Shown: positions 1 through 11,149 of the stretch, piece after piece
How the letters are laid out: each line of letters opens with the position of its first letter
How positions within the stretch are numbered: the stretch's first letter is position 1
Assembly: GCA_031213475.1 (NCBI GenBank)
Contig: JARUPZ010000009.1
Location: forward strand, 1,590,001-1,654,000
DNA length: 64,000 nt
Origin: Nereocystis luetkeana
Taxonomy: Eukaryota > Sar > Phaeophyceae > Laminariales > Laminariaceae
Direction: 5' to 3'
Notes under the pieces: model-generated
Told to the model about the DNA's origin: nothing
The model's input: the letters and a program-made list of their open reading frames with translations, nothing else
Database searches by the model: none
Program-made: the position numbers and the translations under genes

Positions 1-142
1 CTAGATTGTGATCTATCTGTCCTGCCGCACACTAGAGTCATGTCTCAATCTAGATCGTGATCTATCTGTCCTGCCGCAGCGTAGAGGCATGGCTCAATGC
101 CATCTAGATGATCTAGATCGTGATCTATCTGTCCGTCTTGTG
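1..142. repeat. Tandem fragment of a dispersed element end
   Basis: Two and a half copies of a roughly 52-bp unit starting CTAGATCGTGATCTATCTGT and containing TAGAG.CATG. The unit resembles the terminal part of the CACACCTCGGACAG element family found elsewhere in the window (for example 1968-2225). Confidence 0.6.
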
Positions 143-582
143 AAAGTTTCGCCGAAACTTGGGGCAAATCTTGAACATTTCGCATGGAGCCAAAAAGAGA
201 AAAAAAATGAACCGTTCGTTTATTCGTTCATTTTTTAGAGCTGTGCGTCGACTTAAAGTCACTATCTATCAATAATTATTAGTCCGGCTTATACTTATTT
301 CTCGGAGATGTCGACTAGTCCGAATGATTGGGTTTCCATAATTTTAGGAAGGGTTATAGAATGCGTGTTTTTCCTGTTTTGGGCGGGCCCCGCCCGGCCG
401 GCGAGGGCTGTTTTGGCTTTCGTTGCTCACCTGACTCAAGTTTCGGTAACTCGGCTGACCATCGGCTGGCTTGCTGGCCGACTTACCGACTAAATCAGCG
501 AATTGGCAAACGGCACCTACCGACTAGGTATTGGTCGTAAAATCCTGTCAACTCATACACAGGTGGCCTGGGCCGCCCTCAC

Positions 583-740
583 CTTGCACAATTTTGGGCG
601 CAAAAAAATCATGGTGAAGACATTGAGCAATGTAGCAAACTCCACAAGGAAGGTATCGACAACCTCTCTCAACTCTGCCCGCCTACGTAACGGTGTGCTA
701 TACGCATTGTTCAATGTCTCCACATGGATTCGTTTGACGC
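583..740 (-). CDS. Doubtful extra exon of the dehydrogenase gene
   Basis: A minus-strand open segment with acceptor TGTAG, donor GTGCAAG|GTGAGG, starting in phase 1 and ending in phase 0, so it would join the exon at 842-1032. The translation (KRIHVETLNNAYSTP..., then a hydrophobic LLNVFTMIFL) does not resemble the FGPDGxLY region expected at this point. It could be an exon of a divergent protein or chance. Confidence 0.22.
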
Positions 741-841
741 CTACATTGTGCACGGGGGGGATCCAGGGTCCCGGCTACCTGTGTACGTACGTAGCTCTAT
801 CGTTTTCTCTCGTCGGCCAACCATTTTATTTTGTCAATCAC

Positions 842-1032
842 CTGCGTTGTGGTGAGCGTTGGCGGAGGCACACCAGTCTTCCATCAGGCGGACGCGGTTT
901 GTCTTGGAGTCTTGGAACGACCAGTCGCTGCAGGTCCCGTCCGAAACCGTGAGGTCTATCTTGAGACGGTCTACCACCGCCTTTTGCTCGCAGAAGGGAA
1001 GCCCGTTGATGATGGTGTTGCACTCGCCGGTC
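842..1032 (-). CDS. Sugar dehydrogenase-like gene, exon with C-rich loop and WC..HH motif
   Basis: Internal exon of a glucose/sorbosone dehydrogenase (PQQ/HHIP-like beta-propeller) protein. The translation has a cysteine-flanked loop (GECNTI..GLPFC), then DRLKIDLTV, then VRLMEDWC followed by AHHNAG. This order matches the family's pattern of a C..C loop, a 'gRLsRLtv' strand and a 'WC....H..G' strand. The minus-strand acceptor is ...TTCAACAG and the donor is CGCAG|GTGATT. It starts in phase 2 and ends in phase 1 (191 nt). The family expects an 'FGPDGxLY' strand next; I do not find it to the left, so the gene probably continues outside the window. Known for the family: soluble, PQQ- and calcium-dependent sugar oxidation, often in secreted proteins. 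The active residues lie in the missing part, so activity cannot be judged. Confidence 0.7.
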
Positions 1033-1481
1033 CTGTTGAACGGGGCGGGACGAGGGAGGATTGAAACAACAAAACGAAATGTTAACAAAAGCTGTAGCTT
1101 CAAGTCCTGTCCACTGTTCACACCTTTTTATTTTTTGTCCCAAATTTTCAATTTTTCATTTTTTTTTTATTTCCAAAATTACAGCCAAGGGCTGCGGGCG
1201 AGAAAAACTAATATTTTAAAACTAAATTTGGAAATGTTAAAATTTTGGAAATGCGGAAACTTTAAAGAAATACGAAACATCGAAAACGGCTAATAACCAT
1301 GTTGGCCATCCAACAACAATGTGCACCACTAAAGGAAACGTCGACCACTTATTAACACCTACCTGGTACACAAGTAAAAAGAAAACTCAAAGTTCGTAAA
1401 TGTAGGGTACGGATATGTGAGGTGGGAAAACCCGGGGATGTACCAACACTGTCCCCTCCTTTTCAACCGCGCAACACTCAC

Positions 1482-1546
1482 CAGCCATCGGGTGCGAGGG
1501 AGAAGAAGAGGAAGAGATAAGGCTCGTCAGGGAAATCGGGGTGTAG
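1482..1546 (-). CDS. Sugar dehydrogenase-like gene, short HPDF exon
   Basis: A 65-nt exon encoding LHPDFPDEPYLFLFFSLAPD. It corresponds to the 'GLaFHPdFp.npYlYvyYt' strand that is the best-conserved stretch of glucose/sorbosone dehydrogenase domains. Minus-strand acceptor GCGCGCAG and strong donor CTG|GTGAGTG. It starts in phase 0 and ends in phase 2, which joins both neighbours: the split codon TG|G gives Trp before TGEC. It is too short to be found as an ORF and rests on the phase fit plus the HPDF motif. Confidence 0.68.
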
Positions 1547-1656
1547 CTGCGCGCTTAGTAGGCCGTGGTCCTAAGTTGTTACAGTTGTTTGACGAAAACG
1601 AAACCATTCAGACAGTCCGTGGGAGGGAGCGAGGGGGGGGGAGGAGGGAGCAAGGG

Positions 1657-1822
1657 AGGCGGGGAGAGGAGGGAGGGAGGGAGGGAGGGAGGGAGGGAGG
1701 GAGGAAGGGGGGGAGGGAGGGAGGGAGGGAGGGAGGGAGGGAGGGAGGGAGGAAGGAAGGGGGGGAGGGAGGGAGGGAGGGAGGAAGGGGGGGAGGGAGG
1801 GAGGGAGGGAGGGAGGGAACAG
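1657..1822. repeat. (GGGA)n microsatellite
   Basis: An almost pure GGGA/GGAA tetranucleotide array in the dehydrogenase intron. Arg/Gly/Glu-rich or Pro/Ser-rich ORFs over it are artefacts of the repeat. Confidence 0.95.
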
Positions 1823-1967
1823 GGCACCATAGACGGAGGGGGTTAGATTGTTAAGGGGGGGGGGTGAAGTAACTAAAAGGGGACGTAGGGTATTCTATTT
1901 TTATTTTTTTCTTGGAAAACGATATGTTATCGCTCCACTTTTAACTAGTATCTAGTTTTCCCCCAAA

Positions 1968-2225
1968 CTTCGCACACCTCCGACAGATAGATAGATCATG
2001 ATCTATCTATATATTTTTCTACTGTAGATCCTCTAGTTTCTTGCCTGCCACTATTAGAAGATGTGCAGGATCTGCATAGTACAGGTTCAACCCAGGAAAT
2101 ATGTGCTAGATCGTGCAGACTATGCGACTCCCACCCGGCAACATGACCTAGATCATACATATCATACAGATCACACAGATCATACAGATCAGGAAGCGAG
2201 GTGTGAGGCCTTGCAAAGAGGCCGC
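1968..2225 (-). mobile_element. Dispersed element with CACACCTCGGACAG ends
   Basis: Non-coding element running from CACACCTCCGACAG to GCGAGGTGTG. Its internal landmarks recur in other copies: GTGCAGGATCTGC, CAACCCAGGAAA.ATGT, CTCCCACCCGGCAACATGA and CATACAGATCATACAGATCA. The inverted ends suggest a non-autonomous DNA element. It lies in the dehydrogenase intron. Confidence 0.65.
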
Positions 2226-2270
2226 AGCGTCAGATGTTATAGTTGACAAAGCAAGCAGCGCGCGTCTCAC

Positions 2271-2389
2271 CCCCCAAGAGTTGAGCTCGTCCCCAAGTTC
2301 GACCAGTGTTTCCAAAGATTCTCCTTCGTCGTTGGCGAAGGTATACTTTTCATCAGCCTCCGGGTAGATCTTCACTTCACCTCCCTTGC
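2271..2389 (-). CDS. Sugar dehydrogenase-like gene, propeller strand exon
   Basis: Encodes GKGGEVKIYPEADEKYTF followed by an acidic stretch and LVELGDELNSWG. This corresponds to the 'ekgGrvrvy....vldL.drv' strand of the glucose/sorbosone dehydrogenase propeller that precedes HPDF. Minus-strand acceptor TCGACAG|GC and donor GGGGG|GTGAGA. It starts in phase 1 and ends in phase 0, compatible with both neighbouring exons. A shorter, stop-containing copy of its first half sits 130 bp upstream on the gene strand (2523-2575). Confidence 0.7.
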
Positions 2390-2522
2390 CTGTCGATTTT
2401 TTAAGTACAAAAATAGACCAGATAATTATTTGTGATTGAACACGTTGGGTTCGTTGGGTTGGGCTTCGTTGGGTAGCGGTAGGCGCACGATACAATACGA
2501 TCGGTCGACGGCGACGAACTTA

Positions 2523-2575
2523 AAAGTTTTCGTCCGCAGCCGGGTAGATCCTTACCTCACCCCCTCACCTGTTTT
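2523..2575 (-). pseudogene. Decayed copy of the adjacent dehydrogenase exon
   Basis: On the minus strand an ACAG is followed by a sequence encoding GEVRIYPAADENF and then a stop. This parallels GEVKIYPEADEKYTF in the functional exon at 2271-2389. The acceptor and the first 13 or so codons are recognisable; the rest is lost. It looks like the remnant of a tandem duplication that included the intron-exon border. Confidence 0.6.
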
Positions 2576-2763
2576 TGCGTTTTTTCGCGGCCTTACATTG
2601 TGCACTTAGTGCAATCATTTTAGTTTATGGACGAACGAACAGATTCACAGCTTCAAGACAGGTTGTATTTTTCCTTTCGACATCGTACAGCATGACCTCC
2701 TTCAACGTCGTCACTCATAAAACACCCCTTCCTAACGACGCCCATTTGTCATTTCCCTCTCAC

Positions 2764-2858
2764 CGAACAGAAGCACATGGTCGGAGCAGGGCGAGAAGAG
2801 CGCCTGGGTGGGGCTGCCGTCAACGTGCAACGTGCTGTACACCTGGCTGAGCTCGAAG
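2764..2858 (-). CDS. Sugar dehydrogenase-like gene, upstream exon
   Basis: Encodes FELSQVYSTLHVDGSPTQ then ALFSPCSDHVLLFG. This resembles the first blade of glucose/sorbosone dehydrogenases ('..gl..Pt.iafsPdgrllfvaekgG'). Minus-strand acceptor GCTGTCGCAG and donor CTGTTCG|GTGAGA. It starts in phase 2 and ends in phase 1; the split codon G|GC gives the Gly that begins GKGGEV in the next exon. The upstream, signal-peptide-bearing part of the gene is not resolved. Confidence 0.65.
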
Positions 2859-2984
2859 CTGCGACAGCGGAAACATCGAAGAAAAAAGACAGAGCAAAGC
2901 GAACGGAAAAAGGGTGAAAAAAAACCCTGGGCATCCAGCTGCCAACTTAGGCTTGCATGGGGATTGGATGGGATTTCCCTCCAT

Positions 2985-3050
2985 ATGTGCAACGTGCTGC
3001 ACGTTGCACACTTCCTGGCGGAGCTCACGCCGAGCTCAAACCTGAGACAA
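2985..3050 (-). pseudogene. Possible second decayed dehydrogenase exon copy
   Basis: On the minus strand GTTGTCTCAG is followed by a segment encoding FELGVSSA..., resembling the start of the exon at 2764-2858 (FELSQVYS). The shared words GAGCTC and CAACGTGC(A)ACGTGCTG lie in the same order in both. The reading frame is not maintained and no donor is seen. Confidence 0.4.
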
Positions 3051-3059
3051 CAAAACCAG

Positions 3060-6000
3060 GGAAAACATCATGCCACTGCAAGCGCACGTTGGGGACAAAA
3101 AAAAACGGTTGACGCGTTTGGTTTTGGCCCTTGCCGGCCACCCGTCAAGGAAGCCGCAACGAAGCTCGTTACACGAAAACCACTGACCTGTTGCGACATC
3201 CCGTCGTCGCTTTGATTGGTACCACCCAGTCAGTATGTCTCCAAATGTAAGGAGGCCTTTTTACATTAATATACCTACCTGTACATACCAAGCGTTCCAT
3301 ATTTTTTTATCGGGAGACAGTGGTATGTACTTCGGGATCAATGGGGCCTCTCTGCTGCGATCAGGCGGAGACTCTCACGTAGCACATAGGGGATATGTGT
3401 GTATGACGTGCCCCCGCCTTGATCCACCGGCAATCAGCGCGGCACCTCGTTTCAGAGAGTGTAGTTGCTCCGGAAAATATGCGTACTGAGCCAGGGTATA
3501 CAGTAAGCCGCCGGCACACCAAGCACCCTGATCCCACGCGATTTTATCCACCAGAATCGGGGCTTGCACCCGGACGGTCACACACGCGGCCGACCGCGAA
3601 CAACGCGCCAGCCAAAATATTCAGAGTTCCTCGCCAACGTCGCCTCCAACCTAAAGCAATTATGTCAGTTGACGGTTTCAGTTTTGGCTTTCGAGTGATG
3701 CCTCTCTATAGACTTGAAACCCCTTCTGAGGTCCAGCCCACTTGTTGTGTGCAAACGGCTAGGGATCAGTGAGGGGTATCGATCGCAGCAGTACAGGGCT
3801 TGCGAGTATCAACCCTCGCACTGCGGCAATCAATATCCCACGCTAACTCCAAGTAGTTTTCGAGCAGCAATACGGCAGCAGCTATTAATGGGTTTCAAGT
3901 CTACACAGGCATTGCTCAAAGGTCAAAAACATGAACGTCCAACCGAACATCATTTTGCTTTGGTTGGAGGGCGACGTTGGCAAGGAAGTTTAGAAATTTG
4001 AGCTGACAGATAACACGCCAGCCACAAACATACCACTCTGGAACGAAATACACGGACCGTTTTTACGAGTGCGTGGCTTGTTCACGATTAGCGGTGGTGG
4101 TCGTCTAGGTGGGGACCCAGATTCTGGTGTAAAACGTCGCGCGGGGTCAGGGTGCCCGGTGGGACATGCCGGCGGCTTACTATGCACCACTACCCAGGTT
4201 CAGTTTGGAGGGCTCAAGTCCGGGTGCGATCAGGTCGGCGTGGGATCGTAGAGCCGAGTGGGAGCAGGGTCGGTGAAAGTGCCGACACAGTGAAAATATC
4301 TGACAAGCTCGTGTCTACCAGTCGTTCCTGTCAAGTTGTGCGCTGACACCATGGCCGGCCTGGTCACAGGTCACCGGAAAATGCGAAGAAAACCCTCTCG
4401 GGACTTCAATGGTCCAAAATTGATGATACAAATTGACGGTTTCCGCAACCATTGTGGCCACTGCGGGCTTGGGGGACAATACACTTGGATATACTTCCGT
4501 TCCCCTCGCTGCCTCGGCAAGGAATGCTGCGAGGCATGCCCTATCAGGCTAATAGCGAGTGGGGTAGGTCTTTCTGGCGGGTGTAAGGCCGGACTCACCC
4601 TCAAGGAGTGATACCTTCTTGCTGCTGCCTGTGGCCGCGAGGCTCAGGCGGCAGTAGAGTTGGGTCGTACGTGGTGCGTCAGGCACGGAGACCTACGATT
4701 CGCGCGTCTTTTTTAGGCAGCTGCGGAAGAGCAGCAATGCTCAATCGGGGTGTCCGTGCGCGGAGGCAGGCGCCACCACAGGCCACACTACGGCACAGTC
4801 TATTGCGCCTGTAGGAGGCTGGATTCGACGACGAGGGAGGAGGGAGACTGAGCGTCGGCGTGCGGGGAAGAGACGGATTGACCTCCCCCTGCGCGAGAAT
4901 TTTTATTTTTCAGATCAGAACCGCAAGTGCGAGGAGCATTTTGTTTTTCATGATGACGGAGAAAGGGAATCGACTGGAAGGGAATGGCAACGAGTGCATG
5001 CGCAAAGGAGCGGGTGGATTGGGCCAAGGCGATGATGCGGCCATGAAGAGCGGCAGGAAGACGGTGCATGGCGACCCATGATTTGCGCGCACACTATCAT
5101 CACGAGAGAAGCACTCATAGTTTGTTTTTTCCTGGTATTGTTTTTCACGAGGCAGAATAGTATCTACCGGTACTTGTTATAAACGTCGTCACTGGTCTTT
5201 GTAGTTTAACGAGTTGTATACCCTTCATGGGGAATAACCTACGCAATTATCAGGGACGTGGTATCATAACTGTGCTGCACCTTTTTGGGTCAGACAGTCC
5301 AGGAAGAGATGGCGATCGTTGATATTCGTGTGGTAGTAAGGTTCGATTGCTCCTTTTTTCACTGCATATCCGCGAGTCTTCACTCTGACAGCACTCCAGA
5401 TAGCAGGCAGGTGTGTTCCTCTGTCGTGTTCACGACTACCGTGCGTTTCGTACGGTGCAGGCAGCACTTCAGACAGCATCCGCTGTAGTCAGCAGCCCGA
5501 GTTGGTTAGTGGTGGGAACGGGGGTACTCTTCTATCTATGTTATAGTTGAGAGGATATACCCGCGGCCATGTTAGTTCAGTTTGCACATTGGTTTTATCT
5601 TGTGTGCGCTTTCTTCGTCTCGTGTATTTTGAGGCAGCCGAATTTTCGTTTTTTTTGTTTTTCGGATCTTCCGAGGGCTCCAGCACCTTTGTGTGACCAC
5701 GGACTCCTTCGCTGAGAGTTAATGTGAGAACAACAACAACAACAACAACAATGGTTGGTGTCCGAGTTACAACACTGCTGGGCGCTGACGCTGTTTGATG
5801 ACAGAAAAAATGAATAAAAAAAACGAAAAGGAGAGAGAAACAAAAGAGTAACATAAAAGGGTTAAATTAACGTTTCGTTTTTTGGGACGTCCTCTATATA
5901 CTTCATTTATTCACTATTTCTTCGAGGTTTCTTGCTTTTTTTATTTCAAAAAAATAAAAAACGACACTCATCGTCGTAGAGCTGAGCACATGCATATGAT

Positions 6001-6390
6001 GGCAACTAAATACCGTAAAGAGGTTGGAGTTCGTACAGGGTAGGGTGCCATCGTTTTTCGGCGCTATTGATAGTTTTCTCGACAGCGGTAAGGGTGCTAG
6101 AAACGAACATTATTTTTCGGAAGGCTTATCTCGACCAGATCTTTCCGAAAAAGCCACCTTGTTCGGTACTTGTTCGGTATTGGCAAAAACCGAGCGCTGC
6201 AAAACGATCGCGCACACCCCTGTGCGGCCTCGACGCTCTTCATCGATAATAGCGACTACATAATACAGTACCGGTACCTGATACAGGTATACAGCATCGG
6301 CCACACGACGACGCACAATGTACATCTGGGCTAGTATTGGGGGTGTTCATTTTATTATCCGAGCGACGAGCAAGGGAATATGTTGAAGAA
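3060..6390. other. Stretch without a recognised gene
   Basis: Between the dehydrogenase exons and the repeat at 6395 I see only short unsupported ORFs. There is a short CAA array near 5730-5753. The 5' end of the minus-strand dehydrogenase gene may be in here; a hydrophobic start (MKNKMLLALAVLI) reads on the minus strand near 4955 but has no convincing splice link. Confidence 0.5.
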
Positions 6391-6394
6391 CGTC

Positions 6395-6680
6395 TGATCT
6401 GATGACATGTTATGGTACTGCTTTGAATGAGGTTGAAAGCCCGGTATTTACCTGGGTTCAGGTATTGGGATCGTATTTTGAGTACTTGGGAGGCGTATCT
6501 TAGATGGGAAACCAGGGTTTTTCTCAGCGCAAGAGCTTCGCTCTCAGTCTCCACGTGCACGAGAGGAGTACAGCTGTTCTTCTTCTATCTCTATCCAGAC
6601 TACACACGCGAGTCCCAACGAGTGCCTGCTCAATAGACAAACCTGCCAATGGATACAAAGTGTCCCGACCTTACTCATAA
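6395..6680 (-). repeat. Dispersed repeat with CTACAAATACGATCCCAAT core
   Basis: Copy of a family also found at 44605-44790, 45060-45320 and 46740-46985. Shared words in the opposite orientation include AAGGTCGGGACACTTTGTATCC, ACTCGTTGG.ACTC, CGTGGAGACTGAGAG and GCGATCCCAATACC-like runs. It has no coding potential. Ends were not determined precisely. Confidence 0.65.
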
Positions 6681-6867
6681 CATGTATCGTCTGCCCCGCA
6701 GCCATGCAAAATAGCTCTCGGTTCTTACCATCAAGAGAATACTACTACAGCTGTAGTGTAACTGCTTGATAAAGCGCAAAATATACCATACCCCACAATT
6801 AACCATATACATACGTACCGTCAATATTGTCTACGTCGTCGGCCGTCAGTCAGTTGTTGACGTATAG

Positions 6868-6976
6868 CCGCAGCAGCAGCCGCAGCGGGAGCAGCAGGTG
6901 GTGACGTTTGCTGTGCGTGTGGTCACGACTGATCGTTCGATCAATGGCACTCACGTTTTGTCGTCGACGACCGTCG
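6868..6976 (+). CDS. Tentative first BRCT exon of the BRCT-PNKP gene
   Basis: An open segment from an acceptor-like TATAG to the strong donor GTCG|GTAAGT. It encodes a Gln-rich start (PQQQPQREQQ), then VVTFAVRVV and INGTHVLSSTTV with a split Gly codon. The G|GA split codon joins exon 14501 to give STTVGLSQARRK, which reads like beta-1 to alpha-1 of a BRCT domain. Evidence is phase fit plus plausible pattern only. The intron to the next exon would be 7.5 kb. No start Met is present, so at least one more upstream exon is required. Confidence 0.4.
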
Positions 6977-6999
6977 GTAAGTCCTTGCCACCCTTCTGT

Positions 7000-8180
7000 C
7001 CCCGAACCCCCCGAATGAAGTTTGCTGCCAACAGTCCTAAGGCCGGCAGGCCTTTGGACGTCGGGAATCTCATCCTGATCTTTCCTCAAGCAGACTTCCC
7101 TGCTCCAACAAGACACACAAGGACACCCACGCGCGTTCGTCTCAGAAGCGCGCGGTTGCATCATTATTGATCGACCCTTTCTTGGTTCCCAGCACGAAGG
7201 ACGGAAAGGAGTTGGGCAAGACGAAAAAAACGGGTCATATTTTTCTGGTGTACAACAGGAACATAGGGAAAGTAGACAACGCTTTTGCACGAGCTCGTTC
7301 TTTGTTTGTTATGACCGCAGTGCTGAGGTTATCGTCGTCAGGTCAGCGTAAGAGGTCGGTGTTGTACAACCCCGTTGCGAACCTCAACCTTTGTTGGTTT
7401 TGCCTGCTCACAACGGGAAGAGGTCGGGCAAAGAAACCCCACGCCTTCTTTTTCTAGTTTTACGTGTCGTACGAATGTTGTAGTAGGTCCAGTTCTCTCC
7501 GCATGATGCTGCCGTGGACTTCAGCTACTGTATCACAGCATACTACTACTACCGCTGCTACTACTCTATTAAAATTAGACACCCCACCAAGCGATCCTTA
7601 CTGCTCGAATTCTCTCCTCCAGCTGCTACGTACCTGGTAGCGTCTTGGACTATCCACTACCCCCCAGCGGAAGTTTAGACCTCGCGCAAAAGAATCCACC
7701 CTTCGGGACAAATCATGGTCTACTGTAGATCTTTTAGAGTCTCGCCTGCCATAGTGAGAGGTTGTGCAGGATTTGCATACGACAGTGCTACAGTAGTACA
7801 GCTCCAACCCAGGAGGCATGTGCTACAGCAGCACTGTGTAGATAGATCATGCAGACTATATGGGTCCCACCCGGCAACATGAGGTAGATCATACAGATCA
7901 TACAGATCACATAATATCGGGAATACATCTGCCTTGGAATATCTACACCATGAACTGTGGGAACCAATGTATGCTCTGTCCGAGGTGTGAAAACATCTCA
8001 TTCGTTCAGCGTATTCAGATGTCCACCATGTATATGATCTTAGGATCATACGTACCCCAGGTACGCACGGCGGAAGAGAAGGCCGACCAAAATTGTCAAG
8101 CTTCGAGTGGGCTGTAGATTTTTATGAGGCAGTTTGCCATGCATCCCACTGGTGGAAGATAGTCAGTGCTTTCCATATAG
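7000..8180. other. Intronic stretch with one dispersed element
   Basis: No exon recognised. Contains a CACACCTCGGACAG-family element at about 7690-7992 (landmarks CTCGCCTGCCATAG, GTTGTGCAGGATTTGCA, CCCACCCGGCAACATGA, CTGTCCGAGGTGTG). Confidence 0.5.
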
Positions 8181-8184
8181 CTGG

Positions 8185-8514
8185 TCGCCCCGATGGCTCA
8201 AGTGGTTAACCTCGAATTCTACTTGCGTTTGAGTCCTGGGTTCGAGCCCCAGGTGGGTCGGACTTTTCACTTTATTTTGCAAAAATAAAAATAAAAAGGA
8301 TTCAATTGTTGAGAGCGCCTTGCAGCGTGGGTAGGTACAATTCGATGCGAGTCGACGAGGGAAGAAAAGGCTGACATCTTCTCGCGATAAAAATGAAGGC
8401 ACGTACCGTAGCGGGAAGGGGGTAGAAGAGCCTGCTATGTGACCCCGGATCTGAGTTACGAGTTGGAAGGAGAGAGAGGAGAAGATGGGCGAAGATAATA
8501 AATGGGATGAGCAA

Positions 8515-8517
<3 letters not shown>
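8185..8517 (+). mobile_element. tRNA-derived SINE, family 1, full-length copy
   Basis: Starts with a tRNA-like head carrying an A box (TGGCTCAAGTGG) and a B box (GGTTCGAGCCC), followed by a roughly 250-bp body and an A/T-rich tail that runs into a (TA)n tract. It is nearly identical over its whole length to the copy at 16603-16935, which indicates recent activity. Internal pol III promoters of this type are characteristic of SINEs. The element encodes nothing. Confidence 0.88.
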
Positions 8518-8548
<31 letters not shown>

Positions 8549-8554
8549 TATATA
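8511..8554. repeat. (TA)n tail of the SINE
   Basis: A TA dinucleotide run directly at the 3' end of the SINE, where the other full copy has an A-rich tail. Confidence 0.9.
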
Positions 8555-8559
8555 GACTG

Positions 8560-11030
8560 CACAGCAGTATCCGCGCAAGCAAGCGGCGCCCGCTCAATGT
8601 GTTCGGGTGTTCAACGTACGCATGGGATACGTACTCTGCCGAGGAAGGTACTCGCGACGAAGGAGGAGGGGGTCGACAGAAGATGTCAAACTTAATTTGA
8701 TATTCGATGCCAGGTACTTCATATTTCAGATAGAGACGATACGTCCATCATCAGGCTTTCCATGTGGCCCGAGGCAGCACGCAGTACTCGCCGCAGTATC
8801 CGCGCAAGCAAGCAAGCGGTATCCGATCACATCGACGCTGTTTAGGGATACAACAAATTCGTGCGTTCTAGGTGTAGAGGTTGCTAGATACGAAGCATAG
8901 CTCGTGCTCTGCAGACGCCCGCTGGCTGCCCCATGCACTACAACACCAGAAAACGCCGGGAACGTAAAACGGAGATAACATGCAAAACTGTTCGTAAATT
9001 TAAGGACATTTAATTTGTTAAGTAGTGCGTTAATGTTTCTTACATTTATGGACATATTACATCGGCTTTTTCGGCCAAAACATCGTCCGTCGCAAAAACG
9101 TACATGTCACGATGTGTGTTGCGAGCGACGTCGGGACTTGAGGGATTAGGTTATAAACCTTTCGAAACTCAAGGACGATTACAGCATCGGCCATACGAAG
9201 GAGCATAACGAGGCATGCTGCTGGAGTAGGGGATAGGAGATGTGTCCGAAGTGCAACGAATGGTTATATATACTATATACCAGGCGTGAACAGTGGTGGT
9301 GGTACATGTACCTGCGCGTTTCCTGTCCGTTACTGTACTGCTGTAGACGCTTGATTAGAACACTCTTCGCCTTTGTGACCAGGTAAACATGCGTCCCGTT
9401 CGACTGAAACCTAAAAAGCGAAAACTGACGCGGTCTAATCAACCCTCTACTGCTGTACCAGGCACCATGTACATGCCGTAGGAAGAGCGCGTGACAGTAC
9501 AGCAGTACCTGGTACTCTGCAGCACAAGCATCACGATTCTGCGCGTGTGTGCCATACCCTTCCTCGTTGCGTCCGTTCCACTTCGGAAACCCCTCCTACC
9601 CCCGCAGCAGCCCGGGCTGCTTCTTCGTGCGGACGGCGCTGGGATCATCAACTGGTTTCGACACTTACATATTTCCCTCTGAACTCTGCGATCCGCCTAC
9701 GTGCTCATGTATGATACTGCAGTAGGGTATCTGATCTGACAGTGACTACGAGTCCTCGTACGACAAGATACTACAACAGCACACTCTACAACAAACTGAG
9801 CGCCCAAGGCGTGGCTGTGTTCTTCCTACGCACCCTTGTGCCGAGGATGTTTCGGCACACTTCCGTTTTTTCTCTTTCCTTCGCTCTCTCTATCTCTTGA
9901 TCGGTCTCGAAACTCCAAAATCTCGATCGTCCGATCGTCCGAAGTGCTCGAGACTACACCGTTCTTTGCTCGTATGATGCTCACCGGCGAACGACCGACC
10001 TGCAGTGTGTGCCTTTAACGTACTACAGTACGTACGTACACACGGTTGGGTACCTACCTGGCGATGGCAGAAGCTGAGGCTGGCTTCTACCCGGCCCGTC
10101 GTTGTCCTACCACACGGTCGCAGGGGTGTCCACAGAGCAGTCGGTGAGTGAGTGAGTGATTGCGACGAACGGGGAGAGTCGTATGGATGTATGGATCTCG
10201 TTGTCGAGGACGGCCGACAAATCGACAACGGAATATATGTACAAAAAAAAAAGGGAAAACCGAAAAATCCGTTTTACCAAGATATATCCCCGTTCCCCTC
10301 CCACAAAAACCATATTTTTTACGAGGAAACCCTTGCATGCCCACACCACGAAAACCAACTTCTTGTGCGTAAGGGTAGCGGGCAGCCGATACGCGCGCAA
10401 CAGAAGGATCGGAGGTCTGCGGAGCAAGCCGCCAAAGCTCATGTTTTCGGGGATGGTGGCCGTGATTTGTCCCGCGGGTGAGGAGAGCTTCTGTGCGATT
10501 AGCGTGCGATCCTTTAGGTAGAGAGAACAAACCTTCGCGAATTCGCAGTTCATGATATTTATATATCAACTATTTCTCGAAATATAGGGTCGTTTGGATT
10601 CAATATAAATATATAAATGATCGTTATATTTAGGTCCAAATCGGTACGACTTGACGGGCCAAGTTTGAAATTCATACTGGTACTGCTGGTACCTGGTACC
10701 TGGTATCTATTAATATTAATAGTAGGACAGGGCTGCTTGGTTGATCTGCTTGCTCTCTGAGTGTGCATGGGCGCCTGCGAGGCTCGTTGCGGCTGCGATC
10801 GATAATACCGGATATGTATGACGGTGGAGTGGGCAAGGGCCCACGAGAAGTATTTCATGAGTGGTGTTCCTTGTTCTGCGATGATGATCTGACGGATTCC
10901 AAATTTCGTCACTTTGTCCTCAAATTTAAGACCGTTTACGTATTTGCATTAAAATGTAAACGGGCGTTATATTTCCGAACAGGTATGTTGCCCTCTGTGC
11001 GTGCATCTGCACCAGCAAGCAGTACAGCAG
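8560..11030. other. Intronic stretch without a recognised gene
   Basis: No exon supported by homology pattern and splice sites. ORFs up to 160 codons occur but overlap each other on both strands and show no domain pattern. Confidence 0.45.
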
Positions 11031-11039
11031 TACGTAAGT

Positions 11040-11148
11040 ATTACGGGGGACCATAGTTAATAGGACCGACTGTTGTTAGTAAAAATGGCTAAATATATAG
11101 GTTTATATGTATACCATAGGTCCTATTAACTATGATCCCCAGTAATAG
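11040..11148. mobile_element. MITE family 1 copy (ACGGGGGACCATAGT ends)
   Basis: About 105 bp with terminal inverted repeats: left GGGGGACCATAGTTAATAGG, right CCTATTAACTATGATCCCC. Six further copies lie at 21001, 29763, 30203, 56822, 58108 and 61575. The size and lack of coding capacity indicate a MITE. Confidence 0.88.
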
Positions 11149-11149
11149 T

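Noticed and set aside
4910..5092. Secreted-protein start on the minus strand (MKNKMLLALAVLI)
   Set aside because: Hydrophobic start is attractive as the signal peptide of the dehydrogenase gene, but a stop follows at once and no good donor in the right phase is visible.
6850..7290. 146-codon minus-strand ORF overlapping the tentative first BRCT exon
   Set aside because: No domain pattern; the opposite strand has a strong donor (GTCGGTAAGT) and a phase fit to the next BRCT exon, which I find more persuasive.
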